A program made the position numbers and the translations under genes. The notes beneath the pieces are model-generated. The model searched no databases. It had not been told where the DNA came from and worked only from the letters and a program-made list of their open reading frames with translations. From Vallitalea longa (GTDB taxonomy: Bacteria > Bacillota > Clostridia > Lachnospirales > Vallitaleaceae), in NCBI RefSeq assembly GCF_027923465.1, contig NZ_BRLB01000025.1, forward strand, positions 1 through 62,738: a stretch of 62,738 bases of DNA. Reading direction: 5' to 3'. Numbering within the stretch: position 1 is the stretch's first letter; each line of letters begins with the position of its first letter. Positions 44,511-52,834 of this stretch are shown here, piece after piece.

Positions 44511-44576
44511 GTATTAATAATCACTTGCCTTACCCTGAGAAGCGGTCGGTCTGCGTGATTATTAATACTTATACCC
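44503..44576. repeat. Palindromic element, copy B (inverted relative to copy A)
   Basis: A perfect 22-base inverted repeat (44503-44524 with 44555-44576). Its 30-base loop is the reverse complement of copy A's loop with one mismatch. One stem pair differs from copy A (TGT/ACA to TAT/ATA) and is changed on both arms. It overlaps the cobD stop codon. Confidence 0.9.
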
Positions 44577-44781
44577 TTCGGTTTGGCAAGGGGGAAGTGG
44601 AGAGATTAGTTAGTTTGGTATAAGATATGCTTTATATAAGTTAAGTGTTTTATATTAATGAAAGAATGTTTATAATAAAATTACATAAGAATTATGTATT
44701 TAGTTGGTTTATTTTAGATGAATTATAAATTCAGTGAGTTAGTAAATATGATAATTTAGATATATTGAAGGAGTGATTGTA

Positions 44782-45348
44782 GTGGGAATTACTATGGTGA
44801 CAGGTGGTGCTCGTAGTGGTAAGAGTAGTTACGGGGAGCAGTTGGCTAAGGAGAGAGGTAAAAGGATTGCTTATATAGCGACGGCAGTTGTAACTGATAA
44901 GGATATGGAGGAGAGAGTTAGGAAGCATAAGGAGTCGAGACCCAAAGAGTGGGTGACTATTGAGAGATATAAGGGGTTTGATGATGTTGATAAGGAAATA
45001 GTTGAGCAGACGGATTTGTTTTTTTTGGATTGTATCACTACTATGGTCACTAATTTGATGTTCGATAAGGATATTGATTATGATACTTGTAGTAATGAGG
45101 ATATTCAGATGGTAGAGGATTATGTTTTTAGTGAGGTAGATAAGCTTTTGGATTTTATGAGTGACAATAATAAGGATATTATTCTTATAACTAATGAGGT
45201 TGGAATGGGATTGGTTCCAGCTTATAGGTTAGGGAGTATTTTTAGAGATATAGCGGGAAGAGTTAATCAGTATTTAGCTGGGAGAGCTGATGAAGTGTAT
45301 TTTATGGTGTCTTCGCTTCCTATGAAAATTAAGGGAGATGATAGGTAA
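44782..45348 (+). CDS. cobU: Adenosylcobinamide kinase / adenosylcobinamide-phosphate guanylyltransferase
   Basis: The P-loop GGARSGKSS opens the protein, followed by AYIATA and the C-terminal NEVGMGLVP and RLFRDIAGRVNQ-like motif of CobU. It phosphorylates adenosylcobinamide and activates it as GDP-cobinamide. GAAGGAG nine bases upstream favours GTG 44782 over GTG 44773; length 188. It overlaps cobS by one base. Confidence 0.94.
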   Translation: MGITMVTGGARSGKSSYGEQLAKERGKRIAYIATAVVTDKDMEERVRKHKESRPKEWVTIERYKGFDDVDKEIVEQTDLFFLDCITTMVTNLMFDKDIDYDTCSNEDIQMVEDYVFSEVDKLLDFMSDNNKDIILITNEVGMGLVPAYRLGSIFRDIAGRVNQYLAGRADEVYFMVSSLPMKIKGDDR

Positions 45349-46076
45349 TGAAGGGTTTCATACTTATGTTGACTTTTTTGACTAGGATTCCTATTAGATA
45401 TAAGTTTGATTTTAATAGTGATGATTTTATTAAGGGGATAAAATATATGCCTTTGATTGGGTTAATCATTGGAGGGATATTATTTCCTATAAGACATTTT
45501 GGGGATAAGTTGGTTCCCATGATACTGTCATTGTTGATAATTTTAGTTTATTTGATTGTCACTGGTGGACTACATTTGGATGGGTTGGCTGATGTCAGTG
45601 ATGGTATTTTCAGTTATAGGGATAGAGATAGAATTTTTGAGATAATGAAGGACAGTAGGATAGGGGCTTTTGGTGTTACTGCTTTAATATTGTACTTTAT
45701 GAGTATGATAGTACTGTTAGGGTATAGTAATGATGTCACTATATTGTTGTTTCCTGTAGCTGGAAGATGTTTTGCATTACTTGTTTGTTCTCTTAATAAG
45801 TATGCAAAGGAAAAAGGAATGGGAAAAGATTTTATTGATAATACTAGGATTTCACATGTTATTGGTGGATTTATATTACTAATAATATTAGTTAGTTTAT
45901 TTCAGAAATGGTTGTTGTTGATAGCTACAGTGATAACAGGGATAATCGTACTTTTAGTAAGTTCAAGTGTTAATAAAAAGCTTGATGGTATAACAGGAGA
46001 TGTTATTGGTATGACTGTTGAATTTTCACAGGTTGTATTTTTATTAAGTGCCTATTTATTAGAAAGCTTATTATAA
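45348..46076 (+). CDS. cobS: Adenosylcobinamide-GDP ribazoletransferase (cobalamin synthase)
   Basis: The 242-residue membrane enzyme has FLTRIPI, GGLHLDGLADVSDG with the metal-binding Asp residues, and KDSRIGAFG. It joins GDP-cobinamide to alpha-ribazole(-phosphate) in the last step. Its start overlaps the cobU stop (ATGA-like TAATG). About five membrane segments follow. Confidence 0.95.
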   Translation: MKGFILMLTFLTRIPIRYKFDFNSDDFIKGIKYMPLIGLIIGGILFPIRHFGDKLVPMILSLLIILVYLIVTGGLHLDGLADVSDGIFSYRDRDRIFEIMKDSRIGAFGVTALILYFMSMIVLLGYSNDVTILLFPVAGRCFALLVCSLNKYAKEKGMGKDFIDNTRISHVIGGFILLIILVSLFQKWLLLIATVITGIIVLLVSSSVNKKLDGITGDVIGMTVEFSQVVFLLSAYLLESLL

Positions 46077-46381
46077 AAGATGTTATGTAAACTTTGCTGA
46101 GCCATATAGTAATTATTATTGCCTTATTATTTTAAATATACATAATAATTTATGTTAGATAATAGTTTTATCAAAAAATATATAATAAATAAGTTATTTA
46201 TTAACCTTTTTTAAAAGTAACTTTTTATATCTGATTTTTTCATACTAGTTAAATAAAATGATAATGTTATTATCCTTTTACTATTATAGAGATACATTTT
46301 ATATATGGAGTTTTGTGGAAAAGCTAACTAATTATATAAATTATTAGACTCGAATTGATGATGATATTATGGGGGTGTATT
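46077..46381. other. Gap between cobS and cobC
   Basis: About 300 AT-rich bases with no gene. TAATAAATAA/TTATTTATTA forms a hairpin at 46183-46203 without a T-run. A separate promoter for cobC-cblS probably lies here, but no clear boxes were found. Confidence 0.35.
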
Positions 46382-46966
46382 ATGAAATTTATTTTTATAA
46401 GGCATGGTGAAACATGTGCTAATATTGACAAGCTCATATATGGGATAACACATTCTGAATTTACCGATAATGGATTGAAACAGATAGATAAAATATTAGA
46501 CTATGTCAGGTTACAAGAAGTGGATTATTTTTATTCTAGTCCATTGAAAAGAACTCAAATTATTGCTGAGAAAATACAAGAATGTATTGGAAAGAAAGCT
46601 CAGTTTATTGATGAAATAGGAGAAATGAATTATGGTATTTTTGAAGGATTAACTTCTGATATAGCTTTACAAAAATATCCTGATGCTTATAACCAATTCA
46701 TGAATGATTACAAGAATTATGTTATTCCCGAAGGGGAAAATGTTTTGGATTTTGATAAACGTGTTATTAGTTTTATAGATAAGATTAAAGATAAAGAAGG
46801 TACAAGCGTTATTGTAACTCATGGTGGAGTTATTAGAACAGCTATAATGCATTTATTAAATCTGAGCAGCGAAGATCGCTGGCATTTTAAGATTTTACCA
46901 GGAATGATTATAGAGATTGAATATAAATATGAATATGGTGTACTGTTGCAGATGATCAATAATTAA
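46382..46966 (+). CDS. cobC: Histidine-phosphatase, probable alpha-ribazole phosphatase
   Basis: The catalytic motif FIRHGETCAN near the N-terminus and a second conserved His in VTHGGVIRT identify the phosphoglycerate-mutase-like superfamily. Position after cobS suggests CobC, removing the 5'-phosphate of alpha-ribazole-5'-phosphate or cobalamin phosphate. ATG 46382 follows GGGGGTG; 194 residues. Confidence 0.87.
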   Translation: MKFIFIRHGETCANIDKLIYGITHSEFTDNGLKQIDKILDYVRLQEVDYFYSSPLKRTQIIAEKIQECIGKKAQFIDEIGEMNYGIFEGLTSDIALQKYPDAYNQFMNDYKNYVIPEGENVLDFDKRVISFIDKIKDKEGTSVIVTHGGVIRTAIMHLLNLSSEDRWHFKILPGMIIEIEYKYEYGVLLQMINN

Positions 46967-47040
46967 ATTGATTATTAAAAAATTCAATTGTAGGAATAAA
47001 GGTTATTTGAATATGAAAATTTATGGAAGAGGTAGAATAA

Positions 47041-47781
47041 ATGATTAAAAAATTTAGGGATATTACTTTAATTAGTTTTGATAATGAAAATGTATTAACC
47101 GTTGCTTGCGATTCATGTGGAGGTATAGGTAATAAAGAGCATGATGTAATAAAAGTTGACCCTTATATTACTGGATATTATACAGCTATAGTATCTCTTT
47201 CTGAAACTATAGCATTGGGAGCAGAACCTATAACTGTAATTAATACTTTTGCTGTTGAAATGAAAGATACAGGCAAGAGAATTCTTGATGGAATATATGC
47301 TGCATTAGATGAAATTGAAGTAGATAAGGAGTCGGTAGTTACTGGAAGTACAGAAGAAAATATTCCCGTTACAGTTACAGGAATTGGGTTGACTGTTATA
47401 GGAAAGGTCAATATGAAGAACTGGAACTATCCAAAGGCAAAATCAGGTAATATAGTTGTGGCAGTAGGGATTCCAAAAGTAGGGAATGAAGTAGTTGGTG
47501 ATAAAGGTGAAATCATGACTTTAAAGATATTGAAAAGAATAAAAAGCCTTAACTTCATAGAGGATGTTTTGCCAGTAGGCTCTAAAGGAATATCTTATGA
47601 AGCTGGTGAAATGGCGAGAACAAGTAATTTGGAATTCAGACCATGTAAAGATGTAAGTCTTGATTTAAATAAAACAGCAGGACCTGCTACTTGTGCGGTT
47701 GTAGCTATGGATAGTAAGCATTTGGAAGATTTGAAACAAATGATGAATATTCCTGTTAATGTTGTCGGAGAATTCATATAA
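47041..47781 (+). CDS. cblS: AIR-synthase-like kinase, probable alpha-ribazole kinase
   Basis: The 246-residue protein is a PurM/ThiL-like ATP-dependent kinase with CDSCGGIGNKEHD, TGYYTAIVSLSETIALGAEP and NTFAVEMKDTGKRI. Small PurM-like proteins next to cobU/cobS/cobC in Firmicutes have been identified as alpha-ribazole kinase (CblS). With no cobT in view, the route would be salvage of alpha-ribazole followed by phosphorylation. A degraded fragment of the same coding region lies at 49327-49527. The family assignment is firm; the exact reaction is inferred from context. Confidence 0.65.
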   Translation: MIKKFRDITLISFDNENVLTVACDSCGGIGNKEHDVIKVDPYITGYYTAIVSLSETIALGAEPITVINTFAVEMKDTGKRILDGIYAALDEIEVDKESVVTGSTEENIPVTVTGIGLTVIGKVNMKNWNYPKAKSGNIVVAVGIPKVGNEVVGDKGEIMTLKILKRIKSLNFIEDVLPVGSKGISYEAGEMARTSNLEFRPCKDVSLDLNKTAGPATCAVVAMDSKHLEDLKQMMNIPVNVVGEFI

Positions 47782-48006
47782 ACATTTATTGATTAATAGA
47801 AAGAATATAATATTTTACTTGGAATTTTATGAGGATTTAATTAGAAGAGCAGAACTTTTCTTTAATGAATATTTTTTTTAGAGTATTAGTTTTTTGGTAA
47901 TTATTAATATTGCTGCATTATAAGTTACAATTGGTAAACTTAATTAAATTTTACATTGGAATATAATTAAATATATAAATATACTTAATCATACATAGAG
48001 TGCAAT
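47782..48006. other. Spacer at the start of the accessory island
   Basis: AT-rich, no gene seen. It marks the switch from the conserved cobalamin operon to decaying duplicated sequence. Confidence 0.4.
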
Positions 48007-48112
48007 ATGTTATAAAAAATGCATTTTATCCCATAAATAATGTCGTTCGTCAGGATTTATTGAAATTATATTGTAAAAGATATAGTATTAATCAAGAGGA
48101 GGGGGTATTATT
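48007..48112 (+). repeat. Conserved toxin-gene leader, copy 1
   Basis: About 105 bases, beginning ATATGTTATAAAAAATGC, that recur almost unchanged before the toxin genes at 57930 and 60959. In copies 1 and 2 the frame would read YVIKNAFYPINNVVRQDLLK, but copy 3 has frame-breaking indels. It may be the tail of a lost upstream gene copied with the toxin, or a conserved leader. Confidence 0.85.
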
Positions 48113-48422
48113 ATGGGATTAACAAATTAAGCAAATACAATAGTATATTAAAAATAAAGGGTTAAATATTGAAGTAACAGGGAAACCAGATAGGGCTACA
48201 TTTCAAGCTTCACAGATGATTGGAATAGGTGGATTAAATGATAATAGTTTTATTCAAGAACATAATTATATAGGACAAATCAAAAAGCTGAATTTTTGTA
48301 ATAATTACCATAATACCTCTGCTAGTTCTATTTATCTTATAGGATATAATGTAGCTGCTGCTGCAAATCCAAGTTTCTTGGACGGAATAGGAGAAGCACT
48401 ATCATATAAATATTTACAGTAA
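48113..48422 (+). pseudogene. Deleted stub of the island toxin gene
   Basis: The leader and ATG of the toxin family are followed by only GLTN and a stop; the sequence then resumes in the family's middle region (IQQYI-like, then VTGKPDRATFQASQMIGIGG), matching about 61545-61640. The whole N-terminal domain is missing. A short different C-terminal tail (NVAAAANPSFLDGIGEAL) follows to 48422. Confidence 0.8.
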
Positions 48423-48473
48423 AGAACAAGGATTTAGAGTCCATATTACATGGGACTAAATTGGAGGTATAAA

Positions 48474-48983
48474 ATGGATAAGCAAATAAAAAAAATTATT
48501 GTTAGAAAAGGGATATATAATGACTATGATTTTGTAAAAAAATACAAAAAGTGTATACAAGAAAATCAAGGGAAATCCTTACATGAGTTTGTTAAAATAC
48601 TAAATAATAATGGTATATCTAAAGTGATTCTAGATGTTCCCAATAATGTTGATATTATGGAGAGTAAATTATATTCTGCATACAAACAAATTCTTGAAAC
48701 AGGAAATGATAATGAATTGTTTGAAATTTGTTACCAACTTAGAAATGATGTTGCTATAAAAATTACTGAACATGTAAGAATTTACAGATTAATTGAGGAA
48801 TTAGAGGGAAAAAATATTAATATTCTTCCGTGGTATCATAAAGATATTAATCTCTATATCTCTGATTCATGGTGGGAAACAGATGAAGAAATTTTAAATG
48901 ATTTTAGCACAATTTCTTTCTTGGATTTCTTTATAAAATATAAAGCTTTTGGGTGGTATAATAAATCACAAAATAAGGAATAG
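48474..48983 (+). CDS. Unknown 169-residue soluble protein, possible immunity protein
   Basis: ATG 48474 is placed by GGAGG seven bases upstream. The protein is charged, without signal or membrane segments, and has an aromatic-rich end (DSWWETDEEILNDF). I do not recognise the family. It lies directly after the toxin stub, the usual position of an immunity gene, so it may be the orphaned partner of the lost toxin tip. Confidence 0.5.
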   Translation: MDKQIKKIIVRKGIYNDYDFVKKYKKCIQENQGKSLHEFVKILNNNGISKVILDVPNNVDIMESKLYSAYKQILETGNDNELFEICYQLRNDVAIKITEHVRIYRLIEELEGKNINILPWYHKDINLYISDSWWETDEEILNDFSTISFLDFFIKYKAFGWYNKSQNKE

Positions 48984-48989
48984 ATAAAA

Positions 48990-49326
48990 AATAAAATATG
49001 TATGAAAATAAGTATGATAGAAGTATACTCAGATTCATATGATATGACATTAGATAGACATGATAGATGAAAGAAGAAAGCTATTAAACATATAAAATAA
49101 AGTCATGATACTTTTGATGATTAAACAATAAGCACCTTGTATTGGTGCTTTTATTATATATCTTAATATTTGTTTGATTATTTATTGGAACAATGGGATA
49201 TACCACAATAGCTATGTTTATTATCACAATACTCTTAATAAGTGGGTAATCTTATTAATAAGATTATTAAAAAGCAGTCTCTTAAACATAGATAGATTTA
49301 TCTAATAAAACTTTTGGATTGTAAAC
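48990..49326 (+). pseudogene. Decayed copy of the acidic-protein / membrane-protein module
   Basis: Bases 49001-49125 resemble the acidic gene at 51948 (ATGAAAATAAGTATGATAGA, CAGATTCATATGATATGAC, end ACTTTTGATGA). AGCACC/GGTGCT at 49131-49149 repeats its terminator. Bases 49160-49260 match the membrane gene at 57361 (GGATATACCACAATAGCT, CTCTTAATAAGTGG). None of the frames remains open. Confidence 0.65.
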
Positions 49327-49527
49327 ATGTATTTAGACAACTTTTTAAGGCTTTTTCTCGTAATGAATTGGTTTAGATATTCTAATAATGAATTAGAGCA
49401 TGATGTAATAAAAGTTGATTCTTATATTAGCGGATATTATACGGCTAATCTCTTTCTAATTCATGAAAAAGCACTTTATCATGCAATATACGATGAACAT
49501 AATGATGTTGGAATATTTTCTAATTAA
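49327..49527 (+). pseudogene. Fragment of the alpha-ribazole-kinase-like gene
   Basis: LEHDVIKVDSYISGYYTA copies KEHDVIKVDPYITGYYTA of the gene at 47041, with DNA similarity from about 49385 to 49455. The rest of the 66-codon frame is unrelated. It shows that sequence from the cobalamin operon end was duplicated into the island. Confidence 0.8.
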
Positions 49528-49560
49528 TGTAACAGTAGACAATTGAAAGGATATTTAATT

Positions 49561-50214
49561 ATGAAATCAAAACAAATTATATTAGTTTTTATGACGGTAT
49601 TGTTTTTTTCTATAATAGAATTTGTACTTAAAATAAAACTAGATATGAATATATTGAACACAACGATTTTACAGAGAACTCTTAATGGAAATAATTGTCT
49701 TATGATTATATCATATGAAATGGTACGTTTGATATTGATAACTATATCCATAATTATACTACTAAATATTCTAAAATTTAGAGAGTATTCAATAATAAAA
49801 ATATTAATAAAAGTTTTTTTAACAGAGCTTGCTATTTTTATTATTAATACTGTATTTGAAAATATTTATGCTCCATCGTTTATAATATTTTTAACAAGTT
49901 GTATTTCAATCATTTTATACTATACTGTGCTAGTATATATAATATATGAAAATAGATTTATAGCTCAGTTTCTTAAAATAAAAGGAAAATACTGTGTAAT
50001 AATAATTGCTTTTTGTTGTTTATACTTTATTAATAATAGAATATTTATACATATATTATTCCAAAATTTTGAGTATACACTTTGGTGGGCGTTTAACCAA
50101 AATACGAATATGATAATATTTGATTTTATGAATAAGGTAATTTCCTGTATATTGTTCATATCATTGATATTAATTTTTAATGAAAAATTTATAGATGAAA
50201 ATAGTAAAATATAA
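49561..50214 (+). CDS. Unknown six-helix membrane protein
   Basis: The 217-residue protein is hydrophobic throughout, with about six membrane segments and no family motif I recognise. ATG 49561 follows GAAAGGA by ten bases. It could be an immunity protein to a membrane-acting toxin, judged only by its place among immunity-like genes. Confidence 0.6.
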   Translation: MKSKQIILVFMTVLFFSIIEFVLKIKLDMNILNTTILQRTLNGNNCLMIISYEMVRLILITISIIILLNILKFREYSIIKILIKVFLTELAIFIINTVFENIYAPSFIIFLTSCISIILYYTVLVYIIYENRFIAQFLKIKGKYCVIIIAFCCLYFINNRIFIHILFQNFEYTLWWAFNQNTNMIIFDFMNKVISCILFISLILIFNEKFIDENSKI

Positions 50215-50316
50215 TAAAAGCTTAAAGTATATTCTAAGATTTGAGAAGAAATAGAAATTTTTCATATATAAAAAAATATATGGTATCATATTATTAGTAC
50301 TTAGTAAGGAGTAGCA

Positions 50317-50787
50317 ATGATTATAAAAAAAAGAGAAAAAGATAAAAAATTAGTTTTTATACTTATAGTAGTATGTATTTTTATTTCAGCAATATTCATT
50401 TGTAATAATAACCAGTATAAAGATAGAAATTATAATGATTATATGTACGAATTCTATGAGATATATTTTCAGATAGCAGAAACAATCGATAATATAAGTT
50501 CAAAGGATATTAAAATATTAAGAGAGTCAGAAAATCAACAGGAGATTAATGAATTGAATACTATACTTATGGCAATGGAAAATGATATACCTAAGAATAA
50601 GAAGAGTAATTATAATAAATTAAATAATTGGTATATAGAATTAGTTGAATTAAGTGATGAAAAATATGAAAATTGGTGGGAATTAACAATTGAAGAAAGA
50701 AGAAAAGCTTATACTCAAATGGTAATAATAAGATTAAGATTAGTTGATTGGCAAGATAATAAGAGTGGTATAGCGTGGGAGAAATAA
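50317..50787 (+). CDS. Unknown single-pass membrane protein
   Basis: Residues 10-30 form one membrane segment (KLVFILIVVCIFISAIF) after a lysine-rich start. The 125-residue outer part is helical and charged, with WYIELVELSDEKYENWWEL. No family recognised. AAGGAG precedes the ATG. Confidence 0.6.
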   Translation: MIIKKREKDKKLVFILIVVCIFISAIFICNNNQYKDRNYNDYMYEFYEIYFQIAETIDNISSKDIKILRESENQQEINELNTILMAMENDIPKNKKSNYNKLNNWYIELVELSDEKYENWWELTIEERRKAYTQMVIIRLRLVDWQDNKSGIAWEK

Positions 50788-50857
50788 ATGAAAAACATAA
50801 ACTTTAATCTTTTAATTATATGTGGTCATATGAAGGATTAATAGGGAGTGAAGATAT

Positions 50858-51247
50858 ATGAATGAGAAAAATATTTCGCTATGGATAGGAACTTTTAAAG
50901 ATAAAAATATAATGAAAGAGTATTTTACAGTCGGTCATTCCAAAGATGGTGATAGGGTAAATTCATTATTTGAAGATGCGTTTTTACTTAAAGATGTAAA
51001 TGATTATTTTCGTGAGATAGCATTTTATGATGACATTAAAAAATCTATTGAGTTATTAATAAAAGGATGTTCATATGAGGAGCAAGTAATTCCTAAATTT
51101 ATGGCAAATGTCAAGGGTGCTGAGGATTATGAAGGAAATACAGTTGCTCTTCTGTACAACTACAAGTTTAATGGTAGTAAAGTTCTTGACGAAGGTGGTG
51201 GTTATAGTATTATGTATATTGGAACTGTATCATATGACCAAGACTAG
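50858..51247 (+). CDS. Imm22-like immunity protein
   Basis: The 129-residue soluble protein has the Imm22 layout: an opening SLWIGTFKDKN strand, YFTVGHSKDGDRVNSLF, and an acidic DYFREIAFYDD segment. Imm22 proteins protect against polymorphic toxins. No matching toxin precedes it here, so it may be an orphan immunity gene. Confidence 0.65.
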   Translation: MNEKNISLWIGTFKDKNIMKEYFTVGHSKDGDRVNSLFEDAFLLKDVNDYFREIAFYDDIKKSIELLIKGCSYEEQVIPKFMANVKGAEDYEGNTVALLYNYKFNGSKVLDEGGGYSIMYIGTVSYDQD

Positions 51248-51362
51248 TTTACATGAGTTCTCTAAAATAAATGAATATTTTATAACAGTATCAATCACAA
51301 CCGTGTAATTGGTACTTATTTTTTAGTTATTTCAGAAGCTAAATAATGGAAGGGATAGTATA

Positions 51363-51740
51363 ATGAAACTGAACAAAAAATATATATTAATTTTTTTGAT
51401 TATACTTTTTATAGAAATAGGTATTGCTTCTTTTTTAGAGGATAGCATTATTAGACCTTATATTGGAGATATCTTAGTAGTTGTTTTAATATATACATTG
51501 ATAAGAGGGCTAATACCCAAAGTAATAAAGCTATTGCCGATATATATTTTTATACTTGCTACAATGGTAGAGTTTGCTCAATATTTGCATATTGTAGATA
51601 TGTTGAATTTACAAGATAGTAAATTGTTATCTATTATTATTGGTTCAACATTTGATGTAAAAGATATTGTATGCTATTTGATTGGTACTGTGATTTTATT
51701 TATATGGATAAAAATAGAAAAAAATATAAATAATAGCTAG
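51363..51740 (+). CDS. DUF2809 membrane protein
   Basis: The 125-residue protein has four membrane segments and the DUF2809 motifs IRPYIGDILVVVLIY and VEFAQYLHIVD. Function of the family is unknown. A decayed copy of its start (GAAGCTAAATAATGAAAGGGATAG...) is found at 57109, showing the module was duplicated. Confidence 0.8.
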   Translation: MKLNKKYILIFLIILFIEIGIASFLEDSIIRPYIGDILVVVLIYTLIRGLIPKVIKLLPIYIFILATMVEFAQYLHIVDMLNLQDSKLLSIIIGSTFDVKDIVCYLIGTVILFIWIKIEKNINNS

Positions 51741-51947
51741 AAAGATGACTTGTACTATTAGAAAGCAAGAAGCTTAATAATTTATTTCAGTTTATTTATA
51801 AAACTGCTTGATTAGAACATATTTTAAAAGTATAACAATAAAGACAAAATAATGTTGACAATTAGATACTTTGTAAGGATAATAGTATATAAAGCAGATA
51901 AATGTTGTTTTATAGTACTTTTATAAAATTGTAGTAAGGGGGATGTT

Positions 51948-52445
51948 ATGAATTACTTAATTCTAACTGAAAGAGCTAATTTAGGACCAAGTGCTATTGT
52001 TTTTTTTATGCTGATTCTATTAATATTTTGGATTTTATCTTTATTGAAGAAATCGTTTTCGGCTAAGGGTAGAAAACATGAGTACAATGAGGAAGATGTA
52101 CATGAAAATGAAGTTTATACTGAATCATATGCCATGATGACAGATAGATATGATGTAGAATCATATGACGATGATGAAGATACAGATGAATATGAAGAAG
52201 AAAGTTATGAAACATATGAAAATGATAGCTATGAAGAAAGCAATGGAACATATGATGATAGTTATGAAGAAAACAATGAAACATATGAAGATGATAGCGA
52301 TGAAACATATGAAAATGATAACTATGAAGAAAACTATGGTACATATGAAAATAATAGCTATGAAGAAAGCAATGAAACATATGAAGATAATAGCTATGAA
52401 GAAAGTTATAATACATTTGATGATAGTGATTCTTTTGATGAGTAA
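51948..52445 (+). CDS. Membrane-anchored, highly acidic repeat protein
   Basis: One membrane segment (about residues 15-35; AIVFFMLILLIFWILSLL) precedes a tail made of Glu/Asp/Tyr/Ser/Asn repeats such as SYEESNETYEDN, mostly about 14 residues long. Codons for the repeats are near-identical, so its length probably varies. With no aromatic core it is probably disordered and strongly negative. Role unknown. Confidence 0.75.
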   Translation: MNYLILTERANLGPSAIVFFMLILLIFWILSLLKKSFSAKGRKHEYNEEDVHENEVYTESYAMMTDRYDVESYDDDEDTDEYEEESYETYENDSYEESNGTYDDSYEENNETYEDDSDETYENDNYEENYGTYENNSYEESNETYEDNSYEESYNTFDDSDSFDE

Positions 52446-52450
52446 AAAAT

Positions 52451-52476
52451 TAGCACCTTGTAGGAGGTGCTTTTTA
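52451..52476 (+). terminator. Terminator after the acidic protein
   Basis: AGCACC...GGTGCT followed by TTTTT. The same sequence, more or less decayed, occurs at 49131 and near 57275. Confidence 0.8.
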
Positions 52477-52533
52477 TAATGTCTATAAAAACTAACTTGT
52501 ATATCAACTATAGGCAAAATAAAGGAGATTAGA

Positions 52534-52620
52534 ATGTCTAAAAAAGACTATAATAGAATTTTATATTTATTGATTATTTTATTATATGTATTAGAAGGTA
52601 ATTATGATACCTTTACTTAA
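52534..52620 (+). pseudogene. Truncated copy of the small membrane protein gene
   Basis: With its own AAAGGAGATTAGA ribosome site, the frame encodes MSKKDYNRILYLLIILLYVL and then diverges to a stop after 28 residues. It matches the first 20 codons of the intact gene at 57361. Confidence 0.75.
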
Positions 52621-52834
52621 TCATAATTTAGACGAGCAATAATTGTAATATATAAAAATCTTATTAGAGTAACTTGTTTATAGTTTTATAATTAAGTTAT
52701 GAACAACCTATAATATTTCTTCCTGTTTGAGTGGATTTTTAATTACAATCTTAATATTGATAGTTTGAAAATTACATAGTAATACGATATAATAAAAAAG
52801 AAGATTTTGCAAGTATCTAATGAGGAGGCAAACT

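Noticed and set aside
52063-52517. Several overlapping frames on both strands across the acidic repeats
   Set aside because: Simple repeats leave all frames open. Only the frame with a ribosome site, membrane segment and regular acidic repeat is credible.
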